Shown here one piece after another: positions 1 to 6,887 of a DNA stretch of 30,416 nucleotides (its first letter is position 1; every line of letters begins with the position of its first letter). The notes under the pieces were generated by a model, which searched no databases, had not been told where the DNA came from, and saw only the letters and a program-made list of their open reading frames with translations. The position numbers and the translations under genes were made by a program. The stretch comes from Caccocola sp964450835 (GTDB lineage: Bacteria > Synergistota > Synergistia > Synergistales > Synergistaceae): contig CAYVEQ010000022.1 of assembly GCA_964450835.1 (NCBI GenBank), forward strand, positions 1 to 30,416. The letters are read 5' to 3'.

Positions 1-24
1 GTTTTTTTGTTTTCAGCGCTCTTG

Positions 25-954
25 TCACTCCGAAAACATCGGGGTAGAGAGATATCTCTCGCCGGTATCCGGCAAGATGGCGACAATAATCTTTCCCTTG
101 TTTTCTGGACGTTTCGCAATCTGGGTGGCGGCGAAAACAGCGGCGCCGGACGAAATGCCCACGAGCAGGCCCTCTTTGCGCGCAAGCGTTCTGCCGGTTT
201 CAAAGGCGTCCTCATTTTCCACCGGTATGACTTCATCGTAAACAGAAGTATTCAATGTGTCGGGTACAAAGCCGGCGCCGATACCCTGTATCTTATGCGG
301 GCCGGCCGTTCCTTTGGAGAGAACCGGAGAGCCGGCTGGTTCTACTGCCACGACTTTTACATTTGGGTTCTGCGACTTTAAGTATTCCCCGACGCCTGTC
401 ACAGTACCGCCCGTGCCGACACCGGCGACAATGATATCTACCTTGCCGTCTGTGTCCTGCCATATCTCGGGACCCGTTGTCTCGCGATGCACCGCGGGAT
501 TGGCGGGGTTGGTGAACTGGCTTGGTATGAAGCTGTTGGGTGTCTGCTTCGCAAGTTCTGTGGCCTTGGCGATGGCGCCCTTCATGCCTTGAGCGCCGTC
601 GGTCAGGACGAGTTCGGCGCCGTAGGCTTTCAGAAGATTGCGGCGCTCGATGCTCATGGTTTCGGGCATAGTGAGAATGATTTTGTAACCTCTTGCCGCG
701 GCTACTGCGGCAAGTCCGATGCCGGTGTTTCCGCTGGTCGGCTCTATGATAACCGAGTCAGGCTTCAGCAGCCCCTTGGCTTCGGCGTCGTCAATCATTG
801 CCTTGGCAATTCTGTCCTTGACGCTGCCGGCCGGATTGAAGTATTCCAGTTTTCCGTAGATGTCTGCCTCGAGAGAGTTGTCTTTCCCGTAGTTTGTGAG
901 CTTTAAAAGCGGCGTCGCGCCGATCAGATCCGTGATTCTTTCATAAACTTTCAT
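25..954 (-). CDS. cysK: Cysteine synthase (O-acetylserine sulfhydrylase), CysK type
   Basis: A PLP enzyme expected to make L-cysteine from O-acetylserine and sulfide in the cytoplasm. The 309-residue length is normal for the family. The PLP lysine is K46 in the PAGSVKDR motif. The substrate-binding loop PTSGNTG is at 72-78, the phosphate-binding glycine loop GTGGT is near 180-184, and the GISSG motif carrying the pyridine-N serine is near 266-270. The ATG at 954 has an AAAGGAG ribosome site eight bases upstream (963-969). The gene is divergent from the hydE cluster and has its own sigma-70-like promoter with an inverted repeat at the start site, so regulation by sulfur status is likely. A 13-codon reading frame lies in its leader. 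The family assignment is secure. CysK versus CysM cannot be settled by eye, but the motifs favour CysK. Confidence 0.96.
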   Translation of the reverse strand: MKVYERITDLIGATPLLKLTNYGKDNSLEADIYGKLEYFNPAGSVKDRIAKAMIDDAEAKGLLKPDSVIIEPTSGNTGIGLAAVAAARGYKIILTMPETMSIERRNLLKAYGAELVLTDGAQGMKGAIAKATELAKQTPNSFIPSQFTNPANPAVHRETTGPEIWQDTDGKVDIIVAGVGTGGTVTGVGEYLKSQNPNVKVVAVEPAGSPVLSKGTAGPHKIQGIGAGFVPDTLNTSVYDEVIPVENEDAFETGRTLARKEGLLVGISSGAAVFAATQIAKRPENKGKIIVAILPDTGERYLSTPMFSE

Positions 955-1025
955 TATGGCTGCTCCTTTACTGTCTTATAGTTTTATCGATTGAGATGAA
1001 TATCTGCCGCGTTTAATCCAGACTT

Positions 1026-1067
1026 TCAAGAATGGCGACATCGTCCGAAATAATTTTGAGCCGGCAT
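1026..1067 (-). other. Possible 13-codon leader peptide upstream of cysK
   Basis: The reading frame encodes MPAQNYFGRCRHS and starts at ATG 1067. It has a strong GAAAGGAG site (1075-1082) with ideal seven-base spacing. It lies inside the predicted cysK transcript, about 25-30 bases after the expected start point and about 70 bases before cysK. It contains one Cys codon at position 10. No clear terminator/antiterminator pair is visible between it and cysK. It may be a translated upstream ORF or simply a chance ORF with a good ribosome site. Confidence 0.3.
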
Positions 1068-1088
1068 AGCGACACTCCTTTCTATTAA

Positions 1089-1107
1089 ACCTATCGGTTA
1101 TATAGGT
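1089..1107. promoter_or_regulatory. Candidate operator (19-bp inverted repeat), cysK side
   Basis: Read on the minus strand, the half-sites ACCTAT and ATAGGT flank the 7-base centre ATAACCG. The site starts immediately after the -10 box, so it covers the transcription start, which is a repressor position. The same design, with an identical AACCG in the centre, recurs at 1222-1240 in the divergent promoter. The length and AT-rich half-sites suit an Rrf2-family (IscR/CymR-like) dimer, but this assignment is inference and no such regulator gene is in the window. Confidence 0.6.
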
Positions 1108-1136
1108 ATTATGACAGCTCTTTTTTGATTTGTCAA
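1108..1136 (-). promoter_or_regulatory. cysK promoter
   Basis: Read on the minus strand, a perfect TTGACA -35 box (1131-1136) is followed by a 17-base spacer and the -10 box CATAAT (1108-1113). The promoter points to cysK, giving a leader of about 145 bases. The spacing is ideal for a housekeeping sigma factor. Confidence 0.75.
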
Positions 1137-1190
1137 TCCCGTCAAATGAAAATTTTGAACGCCTTTCTTTAATATATAATTGTGAATCGG

Positions 1191-1219
1191 TTGACAGGAA
1201 TGACGTGGGAACATATCAT
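1191..1219 (+). promoter_or_regulatory. Promoter of the hydE sulfur cluster
   Basis: A TTGACA -35 box (1191-1196), a 17-base spacer and a TATCAT -10 box (1214-1219) form a good sigma-70-like promoter. It points to hydE, 138 bases away. Confidence 0.72.
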
Positions 1220-1221
1220 AA

Positions 1222-1240
1222 ACTTATGAAACCGATAAGT
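1222..1240. promoter_or_regulatory. Candidate operator (19-bp inverted repeat), hydE side
   Basis: The half-sites ACTTAT and ATAAGT flank the centre GAAACCG. One further pair (A1221/T1241) extends the palindrome. It begins two bases after the -10 box, as in the cysK copy, and matches that copy at 17 of 21 positions when each is read in its own transcription direction. This repetition of sequence and placement in two divergent promoters is the main support for a real operator. Confidence 0.6.
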
Positions 1241-1291
1241 TTTCCTGCATATTCTTTTGATTTTGATGCTCATATCGAGGGGGCAGGACGG

Positions 1292-1342
1292 ATGAAAATG
1301 AACCCGAATGACAAAACTTTTGATGCTTTCCCGCAATATTGA
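1292..1342 (+). other. Possible 16-codon ORF in the hydE leader
   Basis: The frame ATG 1292 to TGA 1342 encodes MKMNPNDKTFDAFPQY and is preceded by the purine-rich stretch GAGGGGGCAGGA (1277-1288). It ends 15 bases before the hydE start, so translation could be coupled. No family is recognised. A longer version starting at TTG 1130 would begin upstream of the promoter and is unlikely. Confidence 0.22.
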
Positions 1343-1357
1343 CACGCGAGGCGTCCT

Positions 1358-2410
1358 ATGAACACTTTGAAGTTTATAGAAGAGCTTTCGGAAAGACGCG
1401 ACCTGCCCGATGATTCGCTGAAGCTCCTGTTGCTGAGCGAAGATTCCGGCTCGTATCTCGCACTGGAGGCGGATAAGAAACGGAGGGCCGTTTACGGGGA
1501 CGAGGTCTATATCCGCGGGCTGATAGAATTCTCCAACTATTGCCGGAACAACTGCTACTACTGCGGCATCCGCGCGGGCAACGGCAGCGCCACGCGCTAC
1601 CGCCTGAGCAAGGAAGAGATCCTTTGCTGCTGCGAAGAGGGATACAGCCTCGGCTTTCGCACCTTTGTGCTGCAAAGCGGAGAAGATGCTTATTTCACCG
1701 AAGCCGTGATGTGTGACATCGTTTCAGCCATCCGCGGCCGTTTCCCTGACTGCGCCATTACCCTTTCCATCGGCGAGAAGCCGAAGAGGCAATATCAGGC
1801 GTTTTATGATGCCGGGGCCAACCGGTATCTTTTGCGGCACGAAACGGCGGACGAAAAACATTATAAAATGCTTCATCCCGAAAATATGAAGCTCGCCAAT
1901 CGAAAGCAGTGCCTTTACAATTTGAAAGAAATCGGTTATCAGGTCGGTTCCGGGTTCATGGTCGGCTCGCCCTATCAAACGGCGGACTGCCTGATTGAAG
2001 ATATTCGCTTTCTTCAATCGCTTCAGCCGGATATGATTGGAATAGGACCCTACATTACACACAAAGAGACGCCTTTTGCCGCTCATCAAAGCGGGACGCT
2101 CTCTTTGACGCTGCGGCTCATCTCCGTTTTGCGTCTGATGTTCCCCTATGCCTTGATTCCCGCGACTACCGCGCTCGGAACGATTCATCCTCAGGGACGC
2201 GAGTTGGGATTGAAAGCCGGAGCCAACGTGGTTATGCCTAACCTGTCGCCTGTTCGCGTGCGCAAACTGTACGAGCTGTACGAGAACAAAATCTGTACAG
2301 GCGAGGAGGCGGCGCAGTGCCGGGGCTGCCTTGCGCGGCGTGTGGAGGCCGCGGGTTACCGTATCGTTACGGCTATCGGGAACGTGAAAAAGGAATCGCC
2401 CCATGCGTAG
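1358..2410 (+). CDS. hydE: [FeFe]-hydrogenase maturase HydE (radical SAM)
   Basis: A radical SAM protein of 350 residues. The SAM cluster motif C62-X3-C66-X2-C69 sits in the stretch FSNYCRNNCYYCG. The second cluster motif typical of HydE, C-X7-C-X2-C, is present near the C-terminus as C313, C321 and C324. In the known pathway HydE works with HydG and HydF to build the diiron subcluster of [FeFe]-hydrogenase. Neither partner is in this window, and the gene instead leads a sulfur-transfer cluster. The GAGG ribosome site is about ten bases before ATG 1358. The last eight bases overlap mnmA, so the two are translationally coupled. Radical SAM family membership is certain. HydE itself is well supported by the second cysteine motif, although a HydE-like paralogue with another role remains possible. 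Confidence 0.88.
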   Translation: MNTLKFIEELSERRDLPDDSLKLLLLSEDSGSYLALEADKKRRAVYGDEVYIRGLIEFSNYCRNNCYYCGIRAGNGSATRYRLSKEEILCCCEEGYSLGFRTFVLQSGEDAYFTEAVMCDIVSAIRGRFPDCAITLSIGEKPKRQYQAFYDAGANRYLLRHETADEKHYKMLHPENMKLANRKQCLYNLKEIGYQVGSGFMVGSPYQTADCLIEDIRFLQSLQPDMIGIGPYITHKETPFAAHQSGTLSLTLRLISVLRLMFPYALIPATTALGTIHPQGRELGLKAGANVVMPNLSPVRVRKLYELYENKICTGEEAAQCRGCLARRVEAAGYRIVTAIGNVKKESPHA

Positions 2411-3148
2411 CAGAGCCGTTATCGCCATGAGCGGCGGCGTGGATTCCAGCGTCGCGGCCTATCTGATGAAAGAGCGCGGCTATGACTGCATCGGGGTGAC
2501 GATGAAGCTCTTCTACAATGAAGACGCGGGGCTTGAGAGAGAGCATACCTGCTGTTCTTTGGAAGATGTCGAGAATGCCAGAAGCGTAGCCAACAAGCTG
2601 GGGATCCCGTATTATGTGTTCAATTTTTCCGATCGGTTCAAGGAGAAGGTTATTGACCGGTTTGTGGCCGCCTATGAAAACGGCGCGACCCCCAACCCGT
2701 GCATCGACTGCAACCGTTATCTGAAATTCGACAAACTGTACCGCCGCGCGCAGGAATTGTCTTACGACTATGTGGTGACAGGGCATTACGCGCGGATAGA
2801 ACAGGACGCGGAAACGGGACGGTACCTTCTCAAAAAATCAGCCGACCCTATAAAAGATCAAAGTTATGTGCTGTACGCCATGACACAGGAACAGCTTGCC
2901 CATACTTTGTTCCCGTTGGGAGCCAGCCGCAAATCGGAAGTGCGGGAAATCGCGTTAAAGCAGTGCTTTATCAACGCGAAAAAGCATGACAGCCAGGATA
3001 TATGTTTTGTGCGAAACGGCCGTTATCCGGACTTCATCGAACATTATACCGGCCGCAAATATCCGCCCGGCGACTTCGCGGACACCGATGGCAACATCCT
3101 TGGCAGACACGGCGGAATTATCCGCTACACCATAGGGCAGCGCAAAGG
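2403..3148 (+). CDS. mnmA: tRNA U34 2-thiouridylase MnmA, 3' end lost in assembly gap
   Basis: The first 248 residues of an ATP-dependent tRNA-specific 2-thiouridylase, which puts sulfur on U34 of Lys, Glu and Gln tRNAs. The PP-loop is SGGVDSS at 10-16. The cysteines are C100 and C103 (PNPCIDC) and C201 (SQDICF). This CXXC arrangement differs from the well-studied E. coli enzyme, which has DXXC and only two reactive cysteines; CXXC enzymes are thought to bind a [4Fe-4S] cluster. The family is usually about 350-370 residues, so roughly 110 C-terminal residues (about 330 bases) lie in the 100-N gap at 3149. The gap must therefore be longer than drawn. The start overlaps hydE by eight bases. Confidence 0.95.
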
Positions 3149-3248
3149 NNNNNNNNNNNNNNNNNNNNNNNNNNNNNNNNNNNNNNNNNNNNNNNNNNNN
3201 NNNNNNNNNNNNNNNNNNNNNNNNNNNNNNNNNNNNNNNNNNNNNNNN
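3149..3248. other. Assembly gap (100 N) inside mnmA
   Basis: Exactly 100 unknown bases, the conventional placeholder for a gap of unknown length. The left side stops inside mnmA and the right side begins two bases before the start of a peptidase gene. The true gap should hold at least the mnmA C-terminus and could hold further genes. Confidence 0.99.
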
Positions 3249-3250
3249 AT

Positions 3251-4363
3251 ATGGTTAATACAAGCAGACTTATTGACTCTTTTCGGGAATTGACGTCGAT
3301 AGACAATTCCTCTCTTCATGAAAACAAATTATGCGGCAGGATTAAAGAAAAACTTTCCTGTATGCGCATATCTTATCAGGAAGATAGCGCGAACGAGAAA
3401 ATCGCGGGTGACTGCGGCAATTTGTACGCCTATATCGCCGGAACCGGCTGCAGCGCTCCGCTTTTGCTTTCGGCGCATATGGATTCGGTGGAACCTGCCT
3501 GCGGAAAGAAAATGATAATCCGTTCCGACGGGAAAATAACATCTGACGGCACAACCGTACTGGGAGCAGACGATATTTCGGGCGTCTGCGCGATATTGGA
3601 AGCCCTCGCTTCCGTTACGGAATCGGGTTTAAGGCACAGGCCGATAGAAGTGCTTTTCGATGTTGCCGAAGAGACATACTGCGCAGGGATTCAACAGTTT
3701 GATTTCTCCAGGATTAAATCAGAAGAGGCGTATATTTTTGATTTGAGCGGCCCGGTCGGCACCGCCGCGAATCAGGCGCCGTCGATTATTTCTTTTCGCG
3801 CGGACTTCCACGGCCGTTCGGCGCACGCGGCATTTTCGCCCGAAAAGGGGATTCACGCGATAAAAGCGGCGTCCGACGCGATCGCGTCTGTCAAGTGCGG
3901 CAAGGTAGGCGACAATACCGTAAATATCGGAACGGTCCGCGGCGGCAGCGCAGATAATGTCGTGCCGGATTATTGTTTCTTCACAGGGGAAGTGCGCGGC
4001 TTTGATGACGCAAGCGCGAGAAAGCGGCTGGCGGAAATCAGGCAAACGGCGGAAAAATCGGCGGAAAGCTGCGGCGCGTCTGTCGAGTTCGGTACGAAAA
4101 CGCTTTGTTCGGCTTATCACGTGCCAAAAACATCCCCTGTCGCGGCGCGGTTTCAAAAAGTTTGCGACGCTTTGGGTTTTGACTGCAGGATTGAAGCTAC
4201 ATACGGCGGCAGTGACAACAATCATTTTTTCAATCACGGAATCAGCGGCCTTGTTGTCGCCTCCGGCATGAACAATTGTCATTCATGCGAAGAGTACAGC
4301 AGTATAGCCGAGCTTGAAAAAGCGGCGCGGCTCGCCGAAGCTTTAATTCTCTCTGAAGATTAA
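3251..4363 (+). CDS. M20 family metallopeptidase, PepT-like
   Basis: A 370-residue zinc exopeptidase of the M20 PepT-like group. Metal-site residues are visible in order: H76 and D78 (SAHMDS), bridging D107 (GADD), E140/E141 (AEET), D164 (IFDLSG) and a C-terminal His in the stretch NNCHSCEEY. The dimerisation/lid domain with GRSAHAAFSPEKG (near 188-200) lies between the two halves of the catalytic domain, as in the family. Substrates are probably di- or tripeptides or N-acyl amino acids; the sequence does not show which. ATG 3251 lies two bases after the gap, so the ribosome site is hidden and an earlier start cannot be excluded. The gene stands between sulfur-transfer genes, so a role in releasing cysteine from peptides or conjugates is conceivable, but this is speculation. 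Confidence 0.88.
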   Translation: MVNTSRLIDSFRELTSIDNSSLHENKLCGRIKEKLSCMRISYQEDSANEKIAGDCGNLYAYIAGTGCSAPLLLSAHMDSVEPACGKKMIIRSDGKITSDGTTVLGADDISGVCAILEALASVTESGLRHRPIEVLFDVAEETYCAGIQQFDFSRIKSEEAYIFDLSGPVGTAANQAPSIISFRADFHGRSAHAAFSPEKGIHAIKAASDAIASVKCGKVGDNTVNIGTVRGGSADNVVPDYCFFTGEVRGFDDASARKRLAEIRQTAEKSAESCGASVEFGTKTLCSAYHVPKTSPVAARFQKVCDALGFDCRIEATYGGSDNNHFFNHGISGLVVASGMNNCHSCEEYSSIAELEKAARLAEALILSED

Positions 4364-4399
4364 TCAATACGGGGTTCTGCCCGGAATGGAGCAGCAGCT

Positions 4400-5221
4400 A
4401 TGGCATCTTGGGAAAAGTATCGGATTATGCTGGAAAATTTGCGCTCTTTAGGGAGCGTCGCGGTCGCCTTTTCCGGAGGCGTCGACTCTACATTTCTGCT
4501 TTATGCCGCGCGTGAAGCATTGGGAGACAGCGCGGTCGCCGTTACAGCGAAGTCATGTTCTTTCCCTGAGAGAGAACTGAACGAGGCGAAGGCATTTTGC
4601 AGGAAGCACGGCATCAAACATTTTATCTGCGAGTCCGAGGAACTGGATATTGAAGGGTTCCGGCAAAATCCTAAAAATCGCTGTTATCTGTGCAAGCGTG
4701 AATTGTTTGAAAAAATATGGAAAATCGCCCGTCAGAACGGAATCGGCGCTGTCGCGGAGGGTTCCAATGCCGACGACAGCGGAGACTATCGCCCGGGGCT
4801 GATTGCCGTACAAGAGCTCGGCGTCAGAAGCCCGCTGCGGGAGGCGGGATTTGCCAAGGCTGAAATCCGGGAGCTTTCCAAAGAACTGGGCTTGCCTACA
4901 TGGGACAAGCAGTCCTTTGCCTGTCTTTCTTCCCGCTTTGTATACGGGGAGACAATCAGCGAAGAAAAACTTTCGATGGTTGATAAGGCTGAGCAGCTTC
5001 TGCTGGATTCGGGATTTCGTCAGGTCAGGGTCAGGATTCACGGTAAAATCGCCCGTATCGAGATACTGCCGGAAGAATTTGAAAAACTGTTGGCTATCAG
5101 GGAAAATGTTTACAGACAGCTCAGGCTGTTCGGTTTTTCCTACGTCACGCTCGATTTGCTCGGCTACCGGACCGGCAGCATGAACGAGACTTTAGAAGAA
5201 GTGAAGGACGGCGAAGCATAA
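4400..5221 (+). CDS. larE: LarE-type ATP-dependent sulfur transferase, three-cysteine form
   Basis: A 273-residue PP-loop protein. SGGVDS is at 25-30. The second conserved block has NRCYLCK (C95, C98) and the third has FACLSSR with C175. C175 aligns with the cysteine that Lactobacillus plantarum LarE sacrifices as sulfur donor when making the nickel-pincer cofactor of lactate racemase. The extra C95-XX-C98 pair places it with three-cysteine LarE proteins, for which a [4Fe-4S] cluster and a catalytic rather than sacrificial mechanism have been proposed. No larA, larB or larC is present, so the substrate may not be the pincer cofactor. The gene ends two bases before the E1-like gene. The family call is strong, the substrate unknown. 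Confidence 0.88.
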   Translation: MASWEKYRIMLENLRSLGSVAVAFSGGVDSTFLLYAAREALGDSAVAVTAKSCSFPERELNEAKAFCRKHGIKHFICESEELDIEGFRQNPKNRCYLCKRELFEKIWKIARQNGIGAVAEGSNADDSGDYRPGLIAVQELGVRSPLREAGFAKAEIRELSKELGLPTWDKQSFACLSSRFVYGETISEEKLSMVDKAEQLLLDSGFRQVRVRIHGKIARIEILPEEFEKLLAIRENVYRQLRLFGFSYVTLDLLGYRTGSMNETLEEVKDGEA

Positions 5222-5223
5222 AC

Positions 5224-6048
5224 ATGGCATTTTCTAAAGAACAGGCGGAAAGATACTCACGCCATTTTGTCCTGAGGGAAATCGGCGTATCCGGACAGAA
5301 AAAACTGCGGGAGTCCGAAGTTCTGGTAATCGGCGCGGGAGCGTTGGGCAGTTCTTCGATTCTGTATCTGGCGGCGGTCGGTGTCGGCACGATAGGGATT
5401 GCCGACGGCGACACGGTCGACCGTTCCAATCTCGGACGTCAGATAATCCACAGGGAAAGCGGCATCGGCCGCTTAAAAACCGAATCGGCGAAGCAAACGG
5501 TTTTCGAAATCAATTCCGACGTTACTGTAAATCTGTATTCAGAACGGCTGACGCCGGATAACATTCGCGACGCGATCAAAGACTATGATTTTATCATTGA
5601 CGGTACAGACCGGTTTGAATCCAAGTTTTTGATTAACGACGCATGCGTTCTTGAGAAGAAGCCCTACTCTCATGCCGGCGCCGTTCGCTTTGAGGGGCAG
5701 ACAATGACTTATGTGCCCGGCCGCGGGCCTTGCCTGCGCTGCCTCCTTGGAAATGTTCCGCACAACGCGGCCACATGCTCTGAAGTCGGTGTGCTCGGAA
5801 CGATTCCCGGAATGCTCGGCTGTGTGCAGGCGACCGAGGCGGTCAAATTCCTGCTGGGCATCGGCGATCTTCTTGTGGGGCGTGTGCTGCGCATCGACGG
5901 GCTTAAGATGCTGACGCAGACAATCAGCATAGGCGAAGCGTACGCCGATTGTCCCGTTTGCGGGGAACATCCCTCTATCCTGTCTCTCGCCGACAACAGA
6001 TCGGAATATGAAGCGGCCTGCTATTCCTGTTCACTGCCGAAAAAATAG
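5224..6048 (+). CDS. MoeB/ThiF/HesA-family E1-like adenylyltransferase
   Basis: A 274-residue Rossmann-fold enzyme that activates the C-terminal glycine of a ubiquitin-like sulfur carrier (ThiS, MoaD or CysO type). The nucleotide loop GAGALG is at 37-42. The N-x-x-R-Q motif is N69-R72-Q73. The zinc cysteines are C170/C173 and C243/C246. The likely catalytic cysteine is C185 (ATCSEVGVLG). A further C266-XX-C269 pair lies five residues from the end, unusual enough to note as a possible sulfur relay. No sulfur-carrier gene is visible in the window, though one could lie in the gap at 3149. Its neighbours are a LarE-type enzyme and a rhodanese, consistent with thiocarboxylate formation. Whether it serves thiamin, molybdopterin, cysteine or another pathway cannot be decided. 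Confidence 0.9.
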   Translation: MAFSKEQAERYSRHFVLREIGVSGQKKLRESEVLVIGAGALGSSSILYLAAVGVGTIGIADGDTVDRSNLGRQIIHRESGIGRLKTESAKQTVFEINSDVTVNLYSERLTPDNIRDAIKDYDFIIDGTDRFESKFLINDACVLEKKPYSHAGAVRFEGQTMTYVPGRGPCLRCLLGNVPHNAATCSEVGVLGTIPGMLGCVQATEAVKFLLGIGDLLVGRVLRIDGLKMLTQTISIGEAYADCPVCGEHPSILSLADNRSEYEAACYSCSLPKK

Positions 6049-6057
6049 GATATTCCC

Positions 6058-6372
6058 ATGATGCGGGAAATGGATATATGCGACTATGTTAAAACGCGCG
6101 CAGAAGGCGATGTCATTGTCGACCTGCGCAGCGAAATCATGTATCGTTTCGGTACAATCCCCGGCGCAGTCAATATTCCGATAGAGCGTATCGGCGAACT
6201 GTATCAACTTCCCCAAGAGAAACCGGTTTTTCTGTTCTGTCAGGTGGGCGAGATAAGCGGACAGTTTGCCGAACTTCTTGCGGACGCGGGATACGACGCC
6301 TGCAATCTGACGGGCGGCTATAGAGAATATCTGAGGCTCATTCTGAATGATTGCAAATGCGACAGTCAGTAG
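6058..6372 (+). CDS. Single-domain rhodanese
   Basis: A 104-residue rhodanese-like protein. The fold motifs are VIVDLRSEIMY (19-29), the GTIPGAVNIP element (32-41), and the active-site loop with C61 (FLFCQVGEIS) that would carry a persulfide. There is no signal peptide. It follows the E1-like gene by nine bases and is the last gene before a terminator, so it probably delivers persulfide sulfur to its operon partners. The start could be either of two adjacent ATG codons (6058 or 6061). No strong Shine-Dalgarno site is seen. Confidence 0.88.
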   Translation: MMREMDICDYVKTRAEGDVIVDLRSEIMYRFGTIPGAVNIPIERIGELYQLPQEKPVFLFCQVGEISGQFAELLADAGYDACNLTGGYREYLRLILNDCKCDSQ

Positions 6373-6427
6373 CGCGGCAATAAGAGGGCGACAATATAAT
6401 ATATAATAGGTACATTTTCATTTTGTT

Positions 6428-6451
6428 ACGCGCTTTCAAGGCGTTTTTTTT
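6428..6451 (+). terminator. Intrinsic terminator after the rhodanese gene
   Basis: ACGC (6428-6431) pairs with GCGT (6441-6444). The stem extends by two pairs across a one-base bulge, closes on a TTCA loop and is followed by eight T residues (6444-6451). It would end the hydE-to-rhodanese transcript. Confidence 0.65.
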
Positions 6452-6887
6452 AGCCATCAGACCGGCCTCTTGTTTTATCCGTTATCAGATCTGAGAGCGG
6501 CATGCATGTATAATTAAACACGCTATGCCTGCCCGTGTGCTACGTTCTCTGACCCCGTGCCAGCTTCTGTAGCCCGCGCGGCTCTTTCGGCCTGCTCGCC
6601 GGTATCTGTGTCCCTCCTTTATATGAGATATTATCGAGATTCATTACGCAGATGGACTGTTTCTGTTTTTTCAGCGCTTCTGGGGCTTCAGGCAAACCTT
6701 TTTTGACGAACTTGATTGTACGCTATTCAAAAAACTATAATAAAACCAGACGGGTATGGCGAGCGGACATTGAATGAACTTATGCAAAATCCGGCTGAAG
6801 CGTGGGCCGAAAGCGGACGCATTTCAGCAAACCGCGTTCTTTATGAAAGCCGGGATGAGCATAGGGGTGCCCGCAAACCGAAGGTGC
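6452..6887. other. Stretch with no recognisable gene, left of the second gap
   Basis: No convincing protein family is seen on either strand. Two weak frames exist. One is a minus-strand frame with an ATG at 6644. The other is a plus-strand frame from TTG 6716 into the gap, including the residues LNELMQNPAEAWAESG; I cannot assign it and it does not resemble the N-terminus expected for the hydrolase right of the gap. The stretch may be decayed DNA or a contig end. Confidence 0.4.
6540..6644 (-). CDS. Doubtful small hypothetical ORF (34 aa)
   Basis: The minus-strand frame from ATG 6644 to TAG 6540 begins MNLDNISYKGG and continues basic and proline-rich. It stays open upstream without a stop to about 6710, with a lysine/glutamine-rich stretch before the ATG, and a TTG at 6695 would give 51 residues. 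No family is recognised and no good ribosome site precedes the ATG. It could be the remnant of a longer gene. Confidence 0.15.
   Translation of the reverse strand: MNLDNISYKGGTQIPASRPKEPRGLQKLARGQRT

Noticed and set aside
1130..1342. 70-residue plus-strand frame between cysK and hydE
   Set aside because: Its TTG start lies inside the cysK promoter and upstream of the hydE promoter, and it contains both operator and promoter elements. Only the last 16 codons could lie in the hydE mRNA.
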